DNA of 64,000 bases from Paenibacillus solanacearum (GTDB lineage: Bacteria > Bacillota > Bacilli > Paenibacillales > NBRC-103111): the NCBI RefSeq assembly GCF_910593845.1, contig NZ_CAJVAS010000004.1, positions 62,001-126,000 of the forward strand, in the 5' to 3' direction. Shown here piece by piece: positions 35,290 through 43,885 of this stretch. Position numbers and translations under genes: made by a program. The notes under the pieces are model-generated. The model was given only the letters and a program-made list of their open reading frames with translations. It was not told the origin of the DNA and did not search any database. Positions within the stretch are counted from its first letter, which is position 1. Each line of letters begins with the position of its first letter.

Positions 35290-36319
35290 AGGCAATCCCT
35301 CCCATCGGCTGCGGCGTGTCCCCGGCAAGCGGGAAATGGCAGGCGACGAGGTGCTCGCCTCCGCTTAAAACCGGCTCCCGCTCCCGGCATACCGGCTGCG
35401 CCAGCGGGCACCGCGTGTGGAACCGGCAGCCGGACGGCGGAGAAGCCGGACTCGGCACATCGCCTGCAAGAACGGTGCGCTCCGTAATTCGCAGTCGGGG
35501 ATTCGGTACGGGGTACGCCTCCAGCAGCGCTTTCGTGTACGGATGCTGCGGCATGGCGAACAACCGCTTGGTTGGCGCGAGCTCGACAATTTTGCCTAAG
35601 TACATGACAGCAATGCGGTCACTCATATATTTGACCGAACCGAGGCCGTGGCCGATGAACAAATAAGTCAACCGGAACGAGCGCTGCAGCTCTTTGAGCA
35701 AGTTCAGGATTTGCGCCTGGATCGAGACGTCCAGCGCCGATACCGGCTCGTCGCATACAATCAATCTCGGGCGCAAGCCGACCGCACGGGCTATGCCGAT
35801 CCGCTGACGCTGCCCCCCGGAAAATTCATGCGGATATTTGCCGAGGCTCTGCGGCGACAACCCGACGATGTGCATTAGCTCCGACGCATGCTTGACCGCT
35901 TCTGCATCGTCCATTCCCGACAGCACCTTCAGCGGCTCGGTCAACAGCTCGACAATGCGCTTGCGGGGATTGAGCGAAGAATACGGGTCCTGGAAAATCA
36001 TCTGCAGCTCGCTGCGCATCGATCGCATTTGCGACGGGGGAAGCTGCGCCAAGTCCCTGCCCTGAAACATGACGCTGCCCTCGGTCAATTCCTCGAGCTT
36101 CATAATGCTTCGCCCGAGCGTCGATTTGCCGCAGCCGGATTCGCCGACAAGACCGACGGTTTCGCCGGGATATACGTTCAGGTCGATCCCGTCGACCGCT
36201 TTGATGTGCCCGACCGTCCGGGAAAATACGCCTTTCTTGATCGGGTAATACTTTTTGATCCCTTCCAGCTGGAGCAACGGCTTCAAGCTCGGCGTCTCGT
36301 CGATCTTCGTCGTCAGCAT
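35282..36319 (-). CDS. Oligopeptide/opine-type ABC transporter ATPase (OppF/DppF-like)
   Basis: 345 residues. Walker [12 protein letters not shown], signature [14 protein letters not shown], Walker [13 protein letters not shown] and the OppF-type C-terminal cysteine-containing region ([15 protein letters not shown]). It powers import through the two permeases. AGAGGGG precedes ATG 36319; 50 nt separate it from the other ATPase gene. Confidence 0.93.
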   Translation of the reverse strand: MLTTKIDETPSLKPLLQLEGIKKYYPIKKGVFSRTVGHIKAVDGIDLNVYPGETVGLVGESGCGKSTLGRSIMKLEELTEGSVMFQGRDLAQLPPSQMRSMRSELQMIFQDPYSSLNPRKRIVELLTEPLKVLSGMDDAEAVKHASELMHIVGLSPQSLGKYPHEFSGGQRQRIGIARAVGLRPRLIVCDEPVSALDVSIQAQILNLLKELQRSFRLTYLFIGHGLGSVKYMSDRIAVMYLGKIVELAPTKRLFAMPQHPYTKALLEAYPVPNPRLRITERTVLAGDVPSPASPPSGCRFHTRCPLAQPVCREREPVLSGGEHLVACHFPLAGDTPQPMGGIACG

Positions 36320-36369
36320 CAGTCATCCCCTCTTCCTTCCGAATTGGCGTTCATGCGGTGAATCTGTTT

Positions 36370-37341
36370 TTAAGCGCTCGCTTCCTCGGCGACCCAGCAG
36401 CGAACCTTATGGCCTTTGCCGGATTCCTTGAGCGGCGGGGCTGTCATGCAGCGTTCGGACACTAGCGGGCACCGGGCTTGATACCGGCAGCCTGCCGGCA
36501 TATCCTTGAGCGAAGGCACAGCGCCCGGGATAGACTGCAGCACCTCATCCTCGATTTCGAGATGCGGGATGGACCGCATCAGCCCGGCCGTATACGGATG
36601 CAGCGGCCGGTCGAACAGCTCCTGCACGTCCGCTTCCTCTACGACCTGACCGGCGTACATAACCATGACGCGATCCGCCATTTCGGCCACAACGCCGAGA
36701 TCATGGGTAATCAGCATGATGGAGGTGCCGTGCTCGCTGCGGATGCTTTTCATCAAATCAAGAATTTGCGCCTGAATCGTCACGTCCAGCGCCGTTGTCG
36801 GTTCATCCGCTACGAGCAGCTTCGGATGGCAGGCAAGCGCCATGGCGATCATGACGCGCTGCTTCATGCCCCCGGACAGCGTATGCGGGTACTGATCCAT
36901 GACCGCCTCCGCCCGCGGGAAACCGACCTCCTTGAGCAGGCGGACCGCATGGTTCCGCGCTTCCCTCCGTCCCAAACCCAGGTGGAGCCGGATCGGCTCC
37001 GTCAGCTGATTGCCGATCGTGTATACGGGATTGAGCGAAGACATCGGGTCCTGGAACACCATGGCGATGTCCTTTCCCCTGTAAGCGTTCAGCTCGCGGT
37101 CGGACAAAGACGCAAGGTCTTTGCCCTGAAAGACGATCGAGCCGTGCTTCAAAAAGCCGTTGCGTCCGAGCAGCCGCAAAATCGACAGCGAGGTTACGCT
37201 TTTGCCGCAGCCCGATTCGCCGACGATGCAGAGCGTCTCTCCCTCCTTCAGCGTAAAGCTGACGTCGTCGACCGGCGTGACCTCTCCCTGTTCCGTCCGG
37301 TAGGACGTTTTCAGATGCCGCACTTCCAGAAGATTGTTCAT
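36370..37341 (-). CDS. Oligopeptide/opine-type ABC transporter ATPase (OppD/DppD-like)
   Basis: 323 residues. Walker [12 protein letters not shown], signature [14 protein letters not shown], Walker [13 protein letters not shown] and the C-terminal [15 protein letters not shown] region shared with OppD/DppD, where an iron-sulphur cluster has been reported in some members. The start is clear (GGGAGGA upstream). It pairs with the OppF-like ATPase as a heterodimer. Confidence 0.93.
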   Translation of the reverse strand: MNNLLEVRHLKTSYRTEQGEVTPVDDVSFTLKEGETLCIVGESGCGKSVTSLSILRLLGRNGFLKHGSIVFQGKDLASLSDRELNAYRGKDIAMVFQDPMSSLNPVYTIGNQLTEPIRLHLGLGRREARNHAVRLLKEVGFPRAEAVMDQYPHTLSGGMKQRVMIAMALACHPKLLVADEPTTALDVTIQAQILDLMKSIRSEHGTSIMLITHDLGVVAEMADRVMVMYAGQVVEEADVQELFDRPLHPYTAGLMRSIPHLEIEDEVLQSIPGAVPSLKDMPAGCRYQARCPLVSERCMTAPPLKESGKGHKVRCWVAEEASA

Positions 37342-37363
37342 CGCGGTGTCCTCCCTTACTGTG

Positions 37364-38977
37364 TTATTTTCGAGCCCACGCGTTCACATCGTAATGCATG
37401 CCGTCCATGACGCCGCCTTTTCCGTCCACACTTTTGTTAAGGGCGATCAGATTGTATTCCGAGAAGATTGTGATGAGCGGCACTTCCTCCTGAATAATGC
37501 CTTGCAGCTCGGAATAAATTTTGAACCGCTTATCCTTATCCGTCTCGTTCATGCCCAGGTTGAACAGCTCGTCGACGCGCTTGTTCTTGAAGCGCATGTC
37601 GTTCAGCGCCGCCGTGGAACGGTACACATTCGCCGGGCCGTCAGGGTCCATAATGCTGCCGAAGCTGCTGAGCGCCAGATCGAAATCGCCCTTGACCAGT
37701 CTGGACACGGTCGTCGGAAAATCGAAATTGACCTGCTTAACCTTCAGCCCGATCGCCTGGAAGTTTTGCTGAATAATATTGCCCGCCATCTCGCGGGTTT
37801 TGTCGCCGGTCGGCACGATCAGCTCGATCGTCTTATTCATGTCGAAGCCGGCTTCCTTGAGCAGCTGCTTCGCTTTCTCGGGCTCGTATCCGTAGCTCTT
37901 CACATTTTTATCGTGATACGGATGCGAGTTCGAATAAGGCCCGTCCTGCAGCTCACCGGCGCTCGGCATAAGCTGGTCCACGATCATTTTGCGGTCGATG
38001 GCGTAGGCGAGCGCCTGCCGGACCCGTTTGTCCGGGAACCGCTCCGTATTGATTTCTACGGAATTGTATCGCCGGGTCGGCTGCTCTTCCGTACGCAAAT
38101 TCGCAAACGTCTTGACCGTCTTCCATTCCGAAGCCGGAATATTGCCGGTTCCTTGGGCCGCGTTCATATCCAGTTCGCCGGACTGCAGCTGGGCAACGAT
38201 GTTGGCGGCCGGCATCACTTTAATAAATACTTTTTGAATTTTCGGCGCTCCGCGATAGTACGATTCGTTCGCGGCAAGCTCGACGTATGATTTGTTCTCG
38301 TATTTGACGAATTTATACGCGCCCGAGGTGACGTTCGGGTTTCTCCAGAACGACTGCTGGTTCAGCTGTGCCGGCTCGACCTGCTCCAGCACATGCTTGG
38401 GAACGATCAGAATATCGGAGAATCGCTCGTAGATCAGATTCGGATCGACCGGCTTGCTTGTCTTGATCTCCAGATGCTTGTCATCGGTAACCTTCACCGA
38501 GCTGAGCTTTGTTTCGCCCTCCGGCAGCATCCCCTTCTCATTCAGACCCGCCAAGGCGAATATCGCGCTGCGCATCGTCGTAACCGTCTTCGGATTGGCA
38601 ATCAAATCCAACGTAAATTCCACGTCCTGTGCGGTAACCGGCTTGCCGTCGGTCCAGTTCGCCTTCGGATGAATGGCGATGCTGAACGTTTGATTGTCGG
38701 AAGTTTTGAACGACTCCGCCAGCATCATCTTGTACTCCAGCGGACCGACTGTCTTGACGAGCGAGTCGAAGAAATACCGGTACGTGAACACGGCGCCGCT
38801 CGAACCGCTGCCGTCGGCATCGATCGGATTGAACATCAACGGGGGATTCGTGATCCCGACGGTCAGTTGGCTCGCGCTAGCCGGAGCCGATTCCTTCGGC
38901 CCCGAGGCGCTGCACCCGGCGACGAATAATGCGCCGATCAGTGTAACGGCGGTAAGTTTTCTGTAGATTCCCCTCAT
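37364..38977 (-). CDS. Peptide/opine-type ABC transporter substrate-binding lipoprotein
   Basis: 537 residues. Lipobox FVAGC, then a family-5 (SBP_bac_5) binding protein: SFKTSDNQTFSIAIHPKANWTDGKPVTAQDVEFTLD near residue 110, VRQALAYAIDRKMIVDQLMPSAGE, and the long C-terminal lobe. Family ligands are di- and oligopeptides, nickel, opines or other nitrogen compounds. Its place next to ureohydrolases suggests a guanidino compound or peptide as ligand (inference). It follows the first ureohydrolase gene by 21 nt. Confidence 0.92.
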   Translation of the reverse strand: MRGIYRKLTAVTLIGALFVAGCSASGPKESAPASASQLTVGITNPPLMFNPIDADGSGSSGAVFTYRYFFDSLVKTVGPLEYKMMLAESFKTSDNQTFSIAIHPKANWTDGKPVTAQDVEFTLDLIANPKTVTTMRSAIFALAGLNEKGMLPEGETKLSSVKVTDDKHLEIKTSKPVDPNLIYERFSDILIVPKHVLEQVEPAQLNQQSFWRNPNVTSGAYKFVKYENKSYVELAANESYYRGAPKIQKVFIKVMPAANIVAQLQSGELDMNAAQGTGNIPASEWKTVKTFANLRTEEQPTRRYNSVEINTERFPDKRVRQALAYAIDRKMIVDQLMPSAGELQDGPYSNSHPYHDKNVKSYGYEPEKAKQLLKEAGFDMNKTIELIVPTGDKTREMAGNIIQQNFQAIGLKVKQVNFDFPTTVSRLVKGDFDLALSSFGSIMDPDGPANVYRSTAALNDMRFKNKRVDELFNLGMNETDKDKRFKIYSELQGIIQEEVPLITIFSEYNLIALNKSVDGKGGVMDGMHYDVNAWARK

Positions 38978-38998
38978 GTTCCCGACCCCCTAGCGTAA

Positions 38999-39988
38999 TT
39001 ATCGAATCGTTCCTGCAGGTACCGCCAGCCCTTTGGACGGCGTACCGTCCATGCGCCGCTTCACGGCGAGCAGGCACACAAATTCAAAGGCGATGTTGGC
39101 GGCATGCAGCGCGGTAATATGGCTCGGGTCGCGGTCCGGCAGCACTTCGACCAGATCGAAGCCGATGAAGTTGATGCCCGCCAGCCCCCGGAGCATGCGC
39201 TGCGCCTCGTATGTTGTAAAGCCGCCGACCTCCGGCGTGCCGGTGCCCGGCGCATACGTCGGGTCAAGGAAGTCGATGTCGAAGGTGAGGAACACCGGCC
39301 GGTCACCGACCTTGCTCTTCACTTTGGCGCACAGCTCCTCAATCGTCAGCTCGCGGACATCGTCGGTGGTCAGCACCTCGAAGCCCATTGCCCGCGCCTC
39401 GTCCAGGCCGTTCGGCTTAAACGTGCTGCCCCGCATCCCCATCTGGATCGAATGCTCCGCATCGATCAGTCCTTCGTCCACTGCGTAGCTGAAGACGCAG
39501 CCGTGCGACCACATCCGCGCCGGGTCCTGCGCTCTTCCCGTATCGGAGTGCGAGTCGAAGTGAACGAGGCAGACCGGACCGTACTTCTTGGCCGCAGCCC
39601 GCAAGTGAGGCAGCGAAATCGAATGATCGCCGCCCAGCATAATCGGCACAATGCCCGCTTCAAACACCGGCGTCAGCTGCTCCTCGATAATCTTGTACGA
39701 CTGCTCGATATAACCGGGATATACCCGCAAATCGCCATAATCGATGCCAGACAAATATTCGGAGGTGTCGATCTTGTGCACCGGCGAGATCGGACGAATC
39801 CGCTGCGACATCGTACGGATGGAGGACGGGCCGAAGCGCGCTCCGATCGCATAGCTTACACCGGTGTCGAACGGTACGCCGATCACGGCATAATCGACCT
39901 TCTCCAGCGTCTGCACGTGCGGAAGATGCATAAACGTATGAATTCCGGAATATAAAGGTTTTCCCATTTCGATTTGCGGACGATACAT
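38999..39988 (-). CDS. Ureohydrolase (agmatinase/guanidinobutyrase family), intact copy
   Basis: 329 residues. Binuclear-metal ligands of the arginase fold are all visible: LGGDHSIS, HFDSHSDT, WSHG and TFDIDFLDPTYAPGTGTPEVGG. TFMHLPHV near residue 20 and GVPFDTGVSYAIGARFGPSSIR resemble agmatinase/guanidinobutyrase-type rather than arginase. It should release urea from a guanidino substrate. DSHSD (Ser where DAHxD is common) is a small deviation. ATG 39988 has AAGGAG about 9 nt upstream. It lies between its frameshifted paralogue and the ABC importer, so uptake and hydrolysis of a guanidino compound is the simplest reading. Which one cannot be told. Confidence 0.9.
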   Translation of the reverse strand: MYRPQIEMGKPLYSGIHTFMHLPHVQTLEKVDYAVIGVPFDTGVSYAIGARFGPSSIRTMSQRIRPISPVHKIDTSEYLSGIDYGDLRVYPGYIEQSYKIIEEQLTPVFEAGIVPIMLGGDHSISLPHLRAAAKKYGPVCLVHFDSHSDTGRAQDPARMWSHGCVFSYAVDEGLIDAEHSIQMGMRGSTFKPNGLDEARAMGFEVLTTDDVRELTIEELCAKVKSKVGDRPVFLTFDIDFLDPTYAPGTGTPEVGGFTTYEAQRMLRGLAGINFIGFDLVEVLPDRDPSHITALHAANIAFEFVCLLAVKRRMDGTPSKGLAVPAGTIR

Positions 39989-40052
39989 TGTGAACCACTC
40001 CTTGATCTGATTTGGAATAATGGATTTTGGGAATTATCGATGATTGCTGCGG

Positions 40053-41043
40053 TCATGGCGCAGACGGAATCGTGCTGCCTGCTGCAGGAACCTCTTCCAT
40101 CCGGCGTCTGGCTGCCAGCAGCGCGACGAACTCGAAGGCGATGTTGGCCGCATGCAGCGCTGTGATGCCGCTGGAATCGCGGTCCGGCAGCACTTCGACC
40201 AGATCGAAGCCGATGGAGTGGATGCCCGCCAGCCCCCGCAGCATGCGCTGCGCTTCGTACGTCGTAAACCCGCCGACCTCCGGCGTGCCGGTCCCCGGTG
40301 CGAATGCCGGATCGAGGAAATCGATGTCGAAGGTGAGGAACACCGGCCGGTCGCCGACCTTGCTCTTCACTTTGGCGCACAGCTCCTCCACAGAGAGCGC
40401 CTTGACATCGTCGGTCGTCAGCACCTCGAAGCCCATCGCTCTCGCTTCGTCGAGACTGTCGGCCCGGTACGTGCTGCCACGCATCCCCCATCTGGATCGA
40501 ATGCTCTGCATCGACCAGCCCTTCGTCGACCGCGTAGCTGAATACTGCGCCATGCGACCACATCCGTTCGGGAGACTGGCCTCTTCCCGTATCCGAATGC
40601 GAATCGAAATGTACGAGACAGACCGGGCCATGCTTCTTGGCGGCCGCCCGCAGATGAGGCAGCGAAAACGAGTGGTCGCCTCCGAGCAGGATCGGCACGA
40701 TGCCGGCGGCAAAAACCGGCGTCAACTGCTCCTCGATAATCCGGTACGATTGTTCAATGTAACCCGGATATACTTTCAAATCGCCGTAATCGATGCCCGA
40801 CAAGTACTCGGACGTATTGATCTTATGGCTGCGGGATATCGGAATGACCCGCTGCGACATCGTGCGGATCGCCGATGGCCCGAATCGGGCGCCGACGGCA
40901 TAGCTTACTCCCGTATCGAACGGTACGCCGATCACTGCGTAATCGACATCGTCCAAAGTCTGAACGTGCGGAAGGTGCATGAACGTATGAATTCCGGCAA
41001 ACTGCGGTTTTCCAGTGCCTACTTCGATTTGCGGACGGTACAA
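40053..41043 (-). pseudogene. Ureohydrolase paralogue with one-base frameshift
   Basis: Residues 1-~190 and the rest lie in different frames. In frame 1, TFMHLPHV, GGDHS, HFDSHSDT and WSHGAV are present to HSIQMG; then the frame continues as AWQHV. In the other frame MRGSTYRAD follows, with TFDIDFLDPAFAPGTGTPEVGG through the end at 40053. The shift lies in a run of five C (40485-40489, plus strand); the intact copy has four C at the same place. So one base was gained, a true mutation or a sequencing/assembly error in a homopolymer. All metal ligands would be present once corrected. Start: TTG 41043 with AAGGAG 8 nt upstream. Confidence 0.85.
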
Positions 41044-41090
41044 ACGGATCACTCCTTGCGTTCGATAATGAAAAGGGACAAGTGACGGTG

Positions 41091-41170
41091 AAAAACACAA
41101 AGAGCCGCTTCCCATTCAAGATAGAAGCGGCCCCATTGCCGGAACAAACCGTCGCTGTTGACGTTTTGTC
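41091..41170 (-). promoter_or_regulatory. Leader RNA of ureohydrolase operon: ANTAR-type dual hairpin overlapping a terminator
   Basis: Minus-strand order 5' to 3': P1, arms GACAAAACGTC and GACGGTTTGTT (41160-41170 and 41143-41153) around hexaloop AACAGC; P2, arms CGGC/GCCG (41128-41141) around hexaloop AATGGG; terminator, GCCGCTTC (41124-41131) with GAAGCGGC (41104-41111), then U-rich 41091-41103. The 3' arm of P2 is the start of the terminator 5' arm, so both cannot form. P2's loop has A at position 1 and G at position 4, as reported for ANTAR-protein targets; P1's loop has A1 but not G4. Inference: a bound ANTAR protein stabilises P1-P2 and allows read-through. Confidence 0.75.
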
Positions 41171-41190
41171 GTATGCAGTTGTCTGACTTG

Positions 41191-41219
41191 ATTATAGCCC
41201 CGTGTCTCATATATGTCAA
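41191..41219 (-). promoter_or_regulatory. Consensus promoter of the ureohydrolase/importer operon
   Basis: Minus strand: perfect TTGACA (41214-41219), 17-nt spacer, perfect TATAAT (41191-41196). A start near 41184 places the whole P1-P2-terminator element at the 5' end of the transcript. The leader runs about 140 nt to the TTG start. Confidence 0.85.
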
Positions 41220-41290
41220 TATATATAACACTAATTTATCTTTGAATAGAATTCCGTTATTTTAATGTAATGTTATATAACATTTAAGTA

Positions 41291-41319
41291 TTGAGTTTTC
41301 GAAAACACACGGTTATTAT
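41291..41319 (+). promoter_or_regulatory. Promoter of the ANTAR-protein gene
   Basis: TTGAGT (41291-41296), 17 nt, TATTAT (41314-41319), divergent from the ureohydrolase operon promoter. The two lie about 70 nt apart. Confidence 0.65.
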
Positions 41320-41364
41320 TTTACATATACCTATCTTACAATTTGACTCCGAGGGGATGATATT

Positions 41365-41925
41365 ATGAAAATACTTCATGTTCATGATATTCCGACAACA
41401 AAATGCCGCGTGGAAGTTAGGTTGAAGGATCTTGGTTTTCAGGTGAGATCGGTTGAAGCGGGGAGTATGGCAGCGGCCAAGCATATGCGCTTCGACATGA
41501 TCGTACTCGATGTTCCGGCATGCCGGCTGAAGCCGTGGCTGTACGAAGCGAACCAGCATTTCGTTCTTCCGTATTTCTGGTGGTGCGAGGAGCGCAAGCC
41601 GGCCACGACGGCGCCGCACGAGAAGCTGGACGGCATCCTTTGCTGCGGCATGAATGATAACGAACTGCATTGGTCCATCCTGCTCGGCGTCAAAAACGGA
41701 CACAGGCGGCTCCACCTGGAACGCGAATACACATTCTTGTCCAAAAAGCTCGAAGAGCGAAAGCTGGTCGACCACGCCAAAATCATTCTCAGTAAAATAA
41801 ACAACGTCAGCGAAACGCGAGCATATGAGATGATGCGCACGCAAGCGATGAACGAACGTAAAAAACTGATCGACGTCGCAGCCACCGTGCTGCAAGAAAG
41901 CCACTTAACGGCAAGAGAAGGATAA
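41365..41925 (+). CDS. ANTAR-domain antiterminator with receiver-like N-terminus
   Basis: 186 residues. The C-terminal third (REYTFLSKKLEERKLVDHAKIILSKINNVSETRAYEMMRTQAMNERKKLIDVA) is an ANTAR RNA-binding domain as in AmiR, NasR and EutV. The N-terminal 120 residues look like a receiver fold (KILHVHD..., MIVLDVPA) but lack an acidic pair and a clear conserved Lys, so it is probably a pseudo-receiver that senses a ligand or partner. GAGGGG lies 8 nt before ATG. It has no histidine kinase next to it. It is encoded divergently beside the leader carrying ANTAR-type hairpins, so that operon is its probable target. Confidence 0.85.
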   Translation: MKILHVHDIPTTKCRVEVRLKDLGFQVRSVEAGSMAAAKHMRFDMIVLDVPACRLKPWLYEANQHFVLPYFWWCEERKPATTAPHEKLDGILCCGMNDNELHWSILLGVKNGHRRLHLEREYTFLSKKLEERKLVDHAKIILSKINNVSETRAYEMMRTQAMNERKKLIDVAATVLQESHLTAREG

Positions 41926-42037
41926 AAAGCTCTCCAGCGCAGCTCGGACTGCCAGCACATGTATATGCATGACCTGCCGAAGGAGTTATGAACGAACTTC
42001 GGCACGGCCGTGCATCTCTTCACCTTGTCGGAATACC

Positions 42038-43849
42038 CTATACCGGTGCCAAATGAACCGCTTGACCTCCGCATGACGGGAGAACCGCCCGGAGCCGCGT
42101 CTCCGAATCGACGGTCAACCGACGAATGGCAACTTTCTTGCCATCCCCCGCCGCAAGATCATCCTCATAGATCGTTGCCGTGTACGTCCGGCCCTTTTCC
42201 AGCATGGATAAGGGAATGTCCAGGACCCGGGCCCGCTCGTTCGTAATGGCGCCGATGAACCATTCCTCCCCCTTCCTTCGGGCAATCGCCGCGTACTCGC
42301 CAATGCTTCCGAGCGGCACTTTCGTATCGTCCCATACGGTATGCAGCCGTTCAAAAAATTCAACCTCCGGTTCGCCGTTGTAATCGGCAGGACGGTCGTA
42401 CCAAAATACGAACTGAAGCGGACTGTACACAATGACGCTCATCGCAAGCTGATGCGCCCGCGTATTGCTCAGCCGTTTCGTATAGTAGCATATCGTGTAA
42501 TCCCCCGGCCCGCCGGGGAAACGGGTAAACGGCAGCGTGCAGTTATGCCTTGCCGTAGGGAAATGCTCATTGCCGCGAATGCCTTCCACCGTCAGCAAAT
42601 TCGGATACGTTCTCGCATACCCGGTCGGGCGGTAGTAATCATGAATATCGACCATGAGCCGGTGCTCGGCGCATTTGCGCACCGCTTCGAGCAGCCACGC
42701 CGTCCATTCCTGCGGCCCTTCGTTGACGAAGCCGAACTTGATTCCTTTCACACCCCAGCTGCCGTACAGCGGCAATAGCGCATCCAGCTGCCGCTCCAGG
42801 TGGCGCCTGTTAACATAGAGCCACACCCCGATACCGTGCTCCGCGGCATACGCAATCACCTCCGGCAAATCCAGCCCATCCCAATCCGGCCGCTTCCGCT
42901 GCGGATCGACCGATACGGTCGTCGCATCTTCCCGATCGTCCGTTTCGCTTCCGTACCACCCTGCATCGAATTCGATATACTGCAGCCCATGCGCCTTGGC
43001 AAACTGAACGCATGCTTTGCCGCCACGGGTCGTCAGCGTCGTTTCACGAATGACTTTTCCCGGCCGGATCCATGAAGTATCTTCCAGCGCGCAAGGGCGA
43101 TTCAATTGCAGTACCAGATCGCTGCGTTCCGCCAAATCGCCCGGACGGTCGCCTACAATCAGCAGCCTCCACGGCGTATCGAAAGGAGCCTCGCCCTTCG
43201 TCGGTCCGACAAGCGACGCACGCAGTACATCCGGGCGCCGCTCGTCTTTTGCAAGCAGCATCTTGGCATGATGATTCATCCCGGCTTCATGCAGGCAAGC
43301 ATATGGGCCGTTCGCACATGCGACGGTCAGCGGACGCTCCGTCCGCTTCTCCAGCTCCCGCACGCGGATCGGATGATACTCGTCCTCCGGCCAATATTCC
43401 GCGTAGATCGTGCTGTCCGGCGCGAAAGCAAACTGTGTGAGCTCTTCTTCGATGACAAACGACCGTACCTGCTCCTGCTCCGGAATGTGGTACTGCAGCG
43501 CGACGCCTTCATTGTAGGCTCTAAACCGAAGCGCAAGACGCCGTCCCTCCCCTTGCGTCTCTAGCAGCGCAACGGTCATTTCCGTGAAATGATCGACAAT
43601 CCGGCTTCGTTCCCCGTACACCGGCTGCCAGCTCTCCCGATGCGTCCGAGTATCTACACCGAGCACCGTTACATCGCGGCTCAGCGGAGCCGCACCTTGC
43701 AGTACCAGTCCAAGCGCGGAATCTTCCACGAGCGATTCTCCCTTATACGCGACCCGATAAACCATCGCATTCCCGCCATCCTGCGCCTGCCGGACGGCAA
43801 ATGTGAGACTCACCTGATTGTCAGGCGAAGCAACGATCCATTCATTCAT
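42038..43849 (-). CDS. GH97-family alpha-glycosidase
   Basis: 603 residues with no signal peptide: an N-terminal beta-sandwich, a TIM barrel and a C-terminal beta domain. GH97 landmarks: AEYWPEDEYHPIRVREL, LQYIEFDAGWYG, VKGIKFGFVNEGPQEW, VDIHDYYRPTGYARTYPNLLTVEGIRGNEHFP. The position of the retaining-enzyme nucleophile (KxDF) holds Gly (IKFGF), and Glu in VEGIRGNE fits the inverting subgroup; the enzyme should act on alpha-glucosides or alpha-galactosides. AAGGAG lies 12 nt before ATG, a long spacing. It follows an AraC-family gene by 36 nt, so the pair is cotranscribed. Confidence 0.85.
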   Translation of the reverse strand: MNEWIVASPDNQVSLTFAVRQAQDGGNAMVYRVAYKGESLVEDSALGLVLQGAAPLSRDVTVLGVDTRTHRESWQPVYGERSRIVDHFTEMTVALLETQGEGRRLALRFRAYNEGVALQYHIPEQEQVRSFVIEEELTQFAFAPDSTIYAEYWPEDEYHPIRVRELEKRTERPLTVACANGPYACLHEAGMNHHAKMLLAKDERRPDVLRASLVGPTKGEAPFDTPWRLLIVGDRPGDLAERSDLVLQLNRPCALEDTSWIRPGKVIRETTLTTRGGKACVQFAKAHGLQYIEFDAGWYGSETDDREDATTVSVDPQRKRPDWDGLDLPEVIAYAAEHGIGVWLYVNRRHLERQLDALLPLYGSWGVKGIKFGFVNEGPQEWTAWLLEAVRKCAEHRLMVDIHDYYRPTGYARTYPNLLTVEGIRGNEHFPTARHNCTLPFTRFPGGPGDYTICYYTKRLSNTRAHQLAMSVIVYSPLQFVFWYDRPADYNGEPEVEFFERLHTVWDDTKVPLGSIGEYAAIARRKGEEWFIGAITNERARVLDIPLSMLEKGRTYTATIYEDDLAAGDGKKVAIRRLTVDSETRLRAVLPSCGGQAVHLAPV

Positions 43850-43885
43850 TTCAGCACACGTCTCCTTATCCGAAGAAATAGTCGA

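Noticed and set aside
41091..41184. Guanidine (ykkC) riboswitch before the ureohydrolase genes
   Set aside because: The leader is short and has none of the conserved ykkC aptamer sequence that I recall; the dual hexaloop hairpins and neighbouring ANTAR gene fit better.
41049..41231. 60-codon reading frame in the ureohydrolase leader as a leader peptide
   Set aside because: It begins upstream of the transcript start (promoter at 41191-41219), lacks a ribosome site and overlaps the hairpins; ANTAR-type control explains the region better.
41976..42003. Terminator between the ANTAR and GH97 genes
   Set aside because: GCCGAAG/CTTCGGC can form a 7-bp stem with a long loop, but no T tract follows on either strand.
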